This document shows, in pieces, positions 63,083-64,000 of a stretch of 64,000 nucleotides of DNA; position 1 is the stretch's first letter; every line of letters begins with the position of its first letter. The stretch lies in assembly GCF_036231905.1 (NCBI RefSeq), contig NZ_JAZARE010000008.1:248001-312000 (forward strand), given 5' to 3'. Source of the stretch: CAMLIZ01 sp036231905 (GTDB lineage Bacteria > Pseudomonadota > Gammaproteobacteria > Burkholderiales > Burkholderiaceae_C). A program made the position numbers and the translations under genes. The notes beneath the pieces are model-generated. The model worked only from the letters and a program-made list of their open reading frames with translations, ran no database searches and had not been told where the DNA came from.

Positions 63083-64000
63083 ATGCGCATCGTCTGCATC
63101 GGCGGCGGCCCGTCCGGCCTGTACTTCGCCCTCCTGATGAAACAGCTGGACCCGACGCACCACATCACCGTGGTGGAGCGCAACCGGCCCTATGACACCT
63201 TCGGCTGGGGCGTGGTGTTCTCCGACGCCACCATGGACCGCATGCGCCAGTGGGACGCGGTCACCGCCAACGAGATCGAGGTGGCCTTCAACCACTGGGA
63301 CGACATCGAGCTGCACTTCAAGGGCCGCACCCTGCGCTCGGGCGGCCACGGCTTCGTGGGCATCGGCCGCAAGCGGCTGCTCAACATCCTGCAGGCGCGC
63401 TGCGAGGCGCTGGGCGTGGAGCTGGTGTTCGAACGCGAGGTGGAGTCGGACACCGAGTACCCGGATGCCGACCTCATCATCGCCAGCGACGGCATCAACT
63501 CGCGCATCCGCCAGAAGTACGCCGACGTGTTCGAGCCCGACATCGTGACGCGGCCCAACCGCTACATCTGGCTGGGCACCACCAAGCTGTTCGACGCCTT
63601 CAACTTCCTGTTCGAACGCACCGAGCACGGCTGGTTCCAGGCCCACGTCTACAAGTTCGACGACAAGACCACGACCTTCATCGTCGAGACACCCGAAGAT
63701 GTGTGGAAGGCGCACGGCCTGGACCGCGCCGACACCGACGCTTCCATCGCCTTCTGCGAACAGCTGTTCAAGGATCACCTCGACGGCCACCAACTGCTGA
63801 GCAATGCACGCCATCTGCGCGGCTCTGCGTGGCTCAATTTCCAGCGCATCAAGTGCGAGCAGTGGTCCCACTTCAATGGCCGCAGCCATGTGGTGCTGAT
63901 GGGCGACGCGGTGCATACCGCGCACTTCGCCATCGGCTCGGGCACCAAGCTCGCGCTGGAGGATGCGATCGAGCTGGTGCAGCAGTTCAAGGCAGTGGGC
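63083..64000 (+). CDS. Bifunctional salicylyl-CoA 5-hydroxylase / 2-aminobenzoyl-CoA monooxygenase-type flavoprotein (truncated by window end)
   Basis: The first 306 codons of a flavin monooxygenase are present. The N-terminus MRIVCIGGGPSGLYFALLMKQ is the FAD fold. The segment NRPYDTFGWGVVFSDATMDRMRQWD and the RHLRGSAWLNFQRIKCEQWSHFNGRSHVVLMGDAVHTAHFAIGSGTKLALEDAIEL block, with the GD motif, match the hydroxylase half of salicylyl-CoA 5-hydroxylase/oxidoreductase and 2-aminobenzoyl-CoA monooxygenase proteins. These are about 770-790 residues with a C-terminal old-yellow-enzyme half, here missing at the window edge. Aromatic-acid catabolism likely continues downstream. Confidence 0.88.
   Translation, partial: MRIVCIGGGPSGLYFALLMKQLDPTHHITVVERNRPYDTFGWGVVFSDATMDRMRQWDAVTANEIEVAFNHWDDIELHFKGRTLRSGGHGFVGIGRKRLLNILQARCEALGVELVFEREVESDTEYPDADLIIASDGINSRIRQKYADVFEPDIVTRPNRYIWLGTTKLFDAFNFLFERTEHGWFQAHVYKFDDKTTTFIVETPEDVWKAHGLDRADTDASIAFCEQLFKDHLDGHQLLSNARHLRGSAWLNFQRIKCEQWSHFNGRSHVVLMGDAVHTAHFAIGSGTKLALEDAIELVQQFKAVG

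Noticed and set aside
63190..63925. Minus-strand frames opposite the final monooxygenase gene
   Set aside because: They are antisense to a clear FAD-binding protein and show no own start signals or domains.

Overview
The window reads as a chromosomal segment of a GC-rich betaproteobacterium, most likely Burkholderiales (Rubrivivax/Leptothrix/Comamonadaceae-like). Supporting signs are the strong GC bias at third codon positions, a glyA-nrdR-(minor pilins)-ribD-ribE-ribBA-ribH-nusB run, a PEP-CTERM protein, a Lif-dependent lipase, an Entner-Doudoroff edd-eda pair and intergenic repeats of a kind common in that order. Genes are densely packed, with many 4-base stop/start overlaps. I found no tRNA, rRNA, CRISPR array, insertion sequence or prophage. 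The window opens inside a livH-type permease and closes inside a salicylyl-CoA/2-aminobenzoyl-CoA-type monooxygenase.

Region 1-11.3 kb (+): a branched-chain-type ABC transporter (livH end, livM, livG, livF), a DUF1445/YcsI protein, a lone TRAP solute-binding protein, a fused HyuA-HyuB 5-oxoprolinase/hydantoinase, a pyroglutamyl peptidase, a membrane protein and two paralogous NTF2-like proteins. I read it as an uptake and breakdown module for 5-oxoproline, pyroglutamyl compounds or a related lactam. A nested inverted-repeat element fills the livH-livM gap. Region 11.4-13.3 kb: lipase foldase followed by its lipase.

Region 13.3-16.8 kb: an ECF sigma factor and zinc-finger anti-sigma factor face a bufferin-type RiPP operon (DUF2282 precursor, DUF692 and DUF2063 maturation proteins, DoxX). 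This is the most notable biosynthetic system here. It belongs to a recently described copper-related family.

Region 16.8-34.4 kb: after a DUF3047 gene, everything is on the minus strand. In transcription order from the right these are a lytic transglycosylase, glyA-nrdR, fimT-pilE-pilW-pilX-pilV minor pilins, ribD-ribE-ribBA-ribH-nusB-aminotransferase, a Ser/Thr kinase with a TssQ-like lipoprotein, and ybgC-tolQ-tolR-tolA.

Region 34.6-50.2 kb: ubiD, ydcF-like, PEP-CTERM protein, gcdH-like, msrA, pdxH, a Tat-exported IorAB-type molybdenum hydroxylase with a MocA-like partner, chaC, a small DUF2892 protein with an ECF sigma factor, edd-eda behind a clear sigma-70 promoter with a HexR-like operator, and a large unknown membrane protein.

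Region 50.2-64 kb: a c-di-GMP signalling operon (REC-DUF3369-GGDEF-EAL, FIST, histidine kinase), an M3 peptidase, a low-complexity lipoprotein, gntR-osmC with a perfect operator, gloA-paiB, a thioesterase diverging from a marR gene, a TMEM165/UPF0016 transporter preceded by a yybP-ykoY manganese riboswitch, an MBL-fold hydrolase and the truncated monooxygenase.
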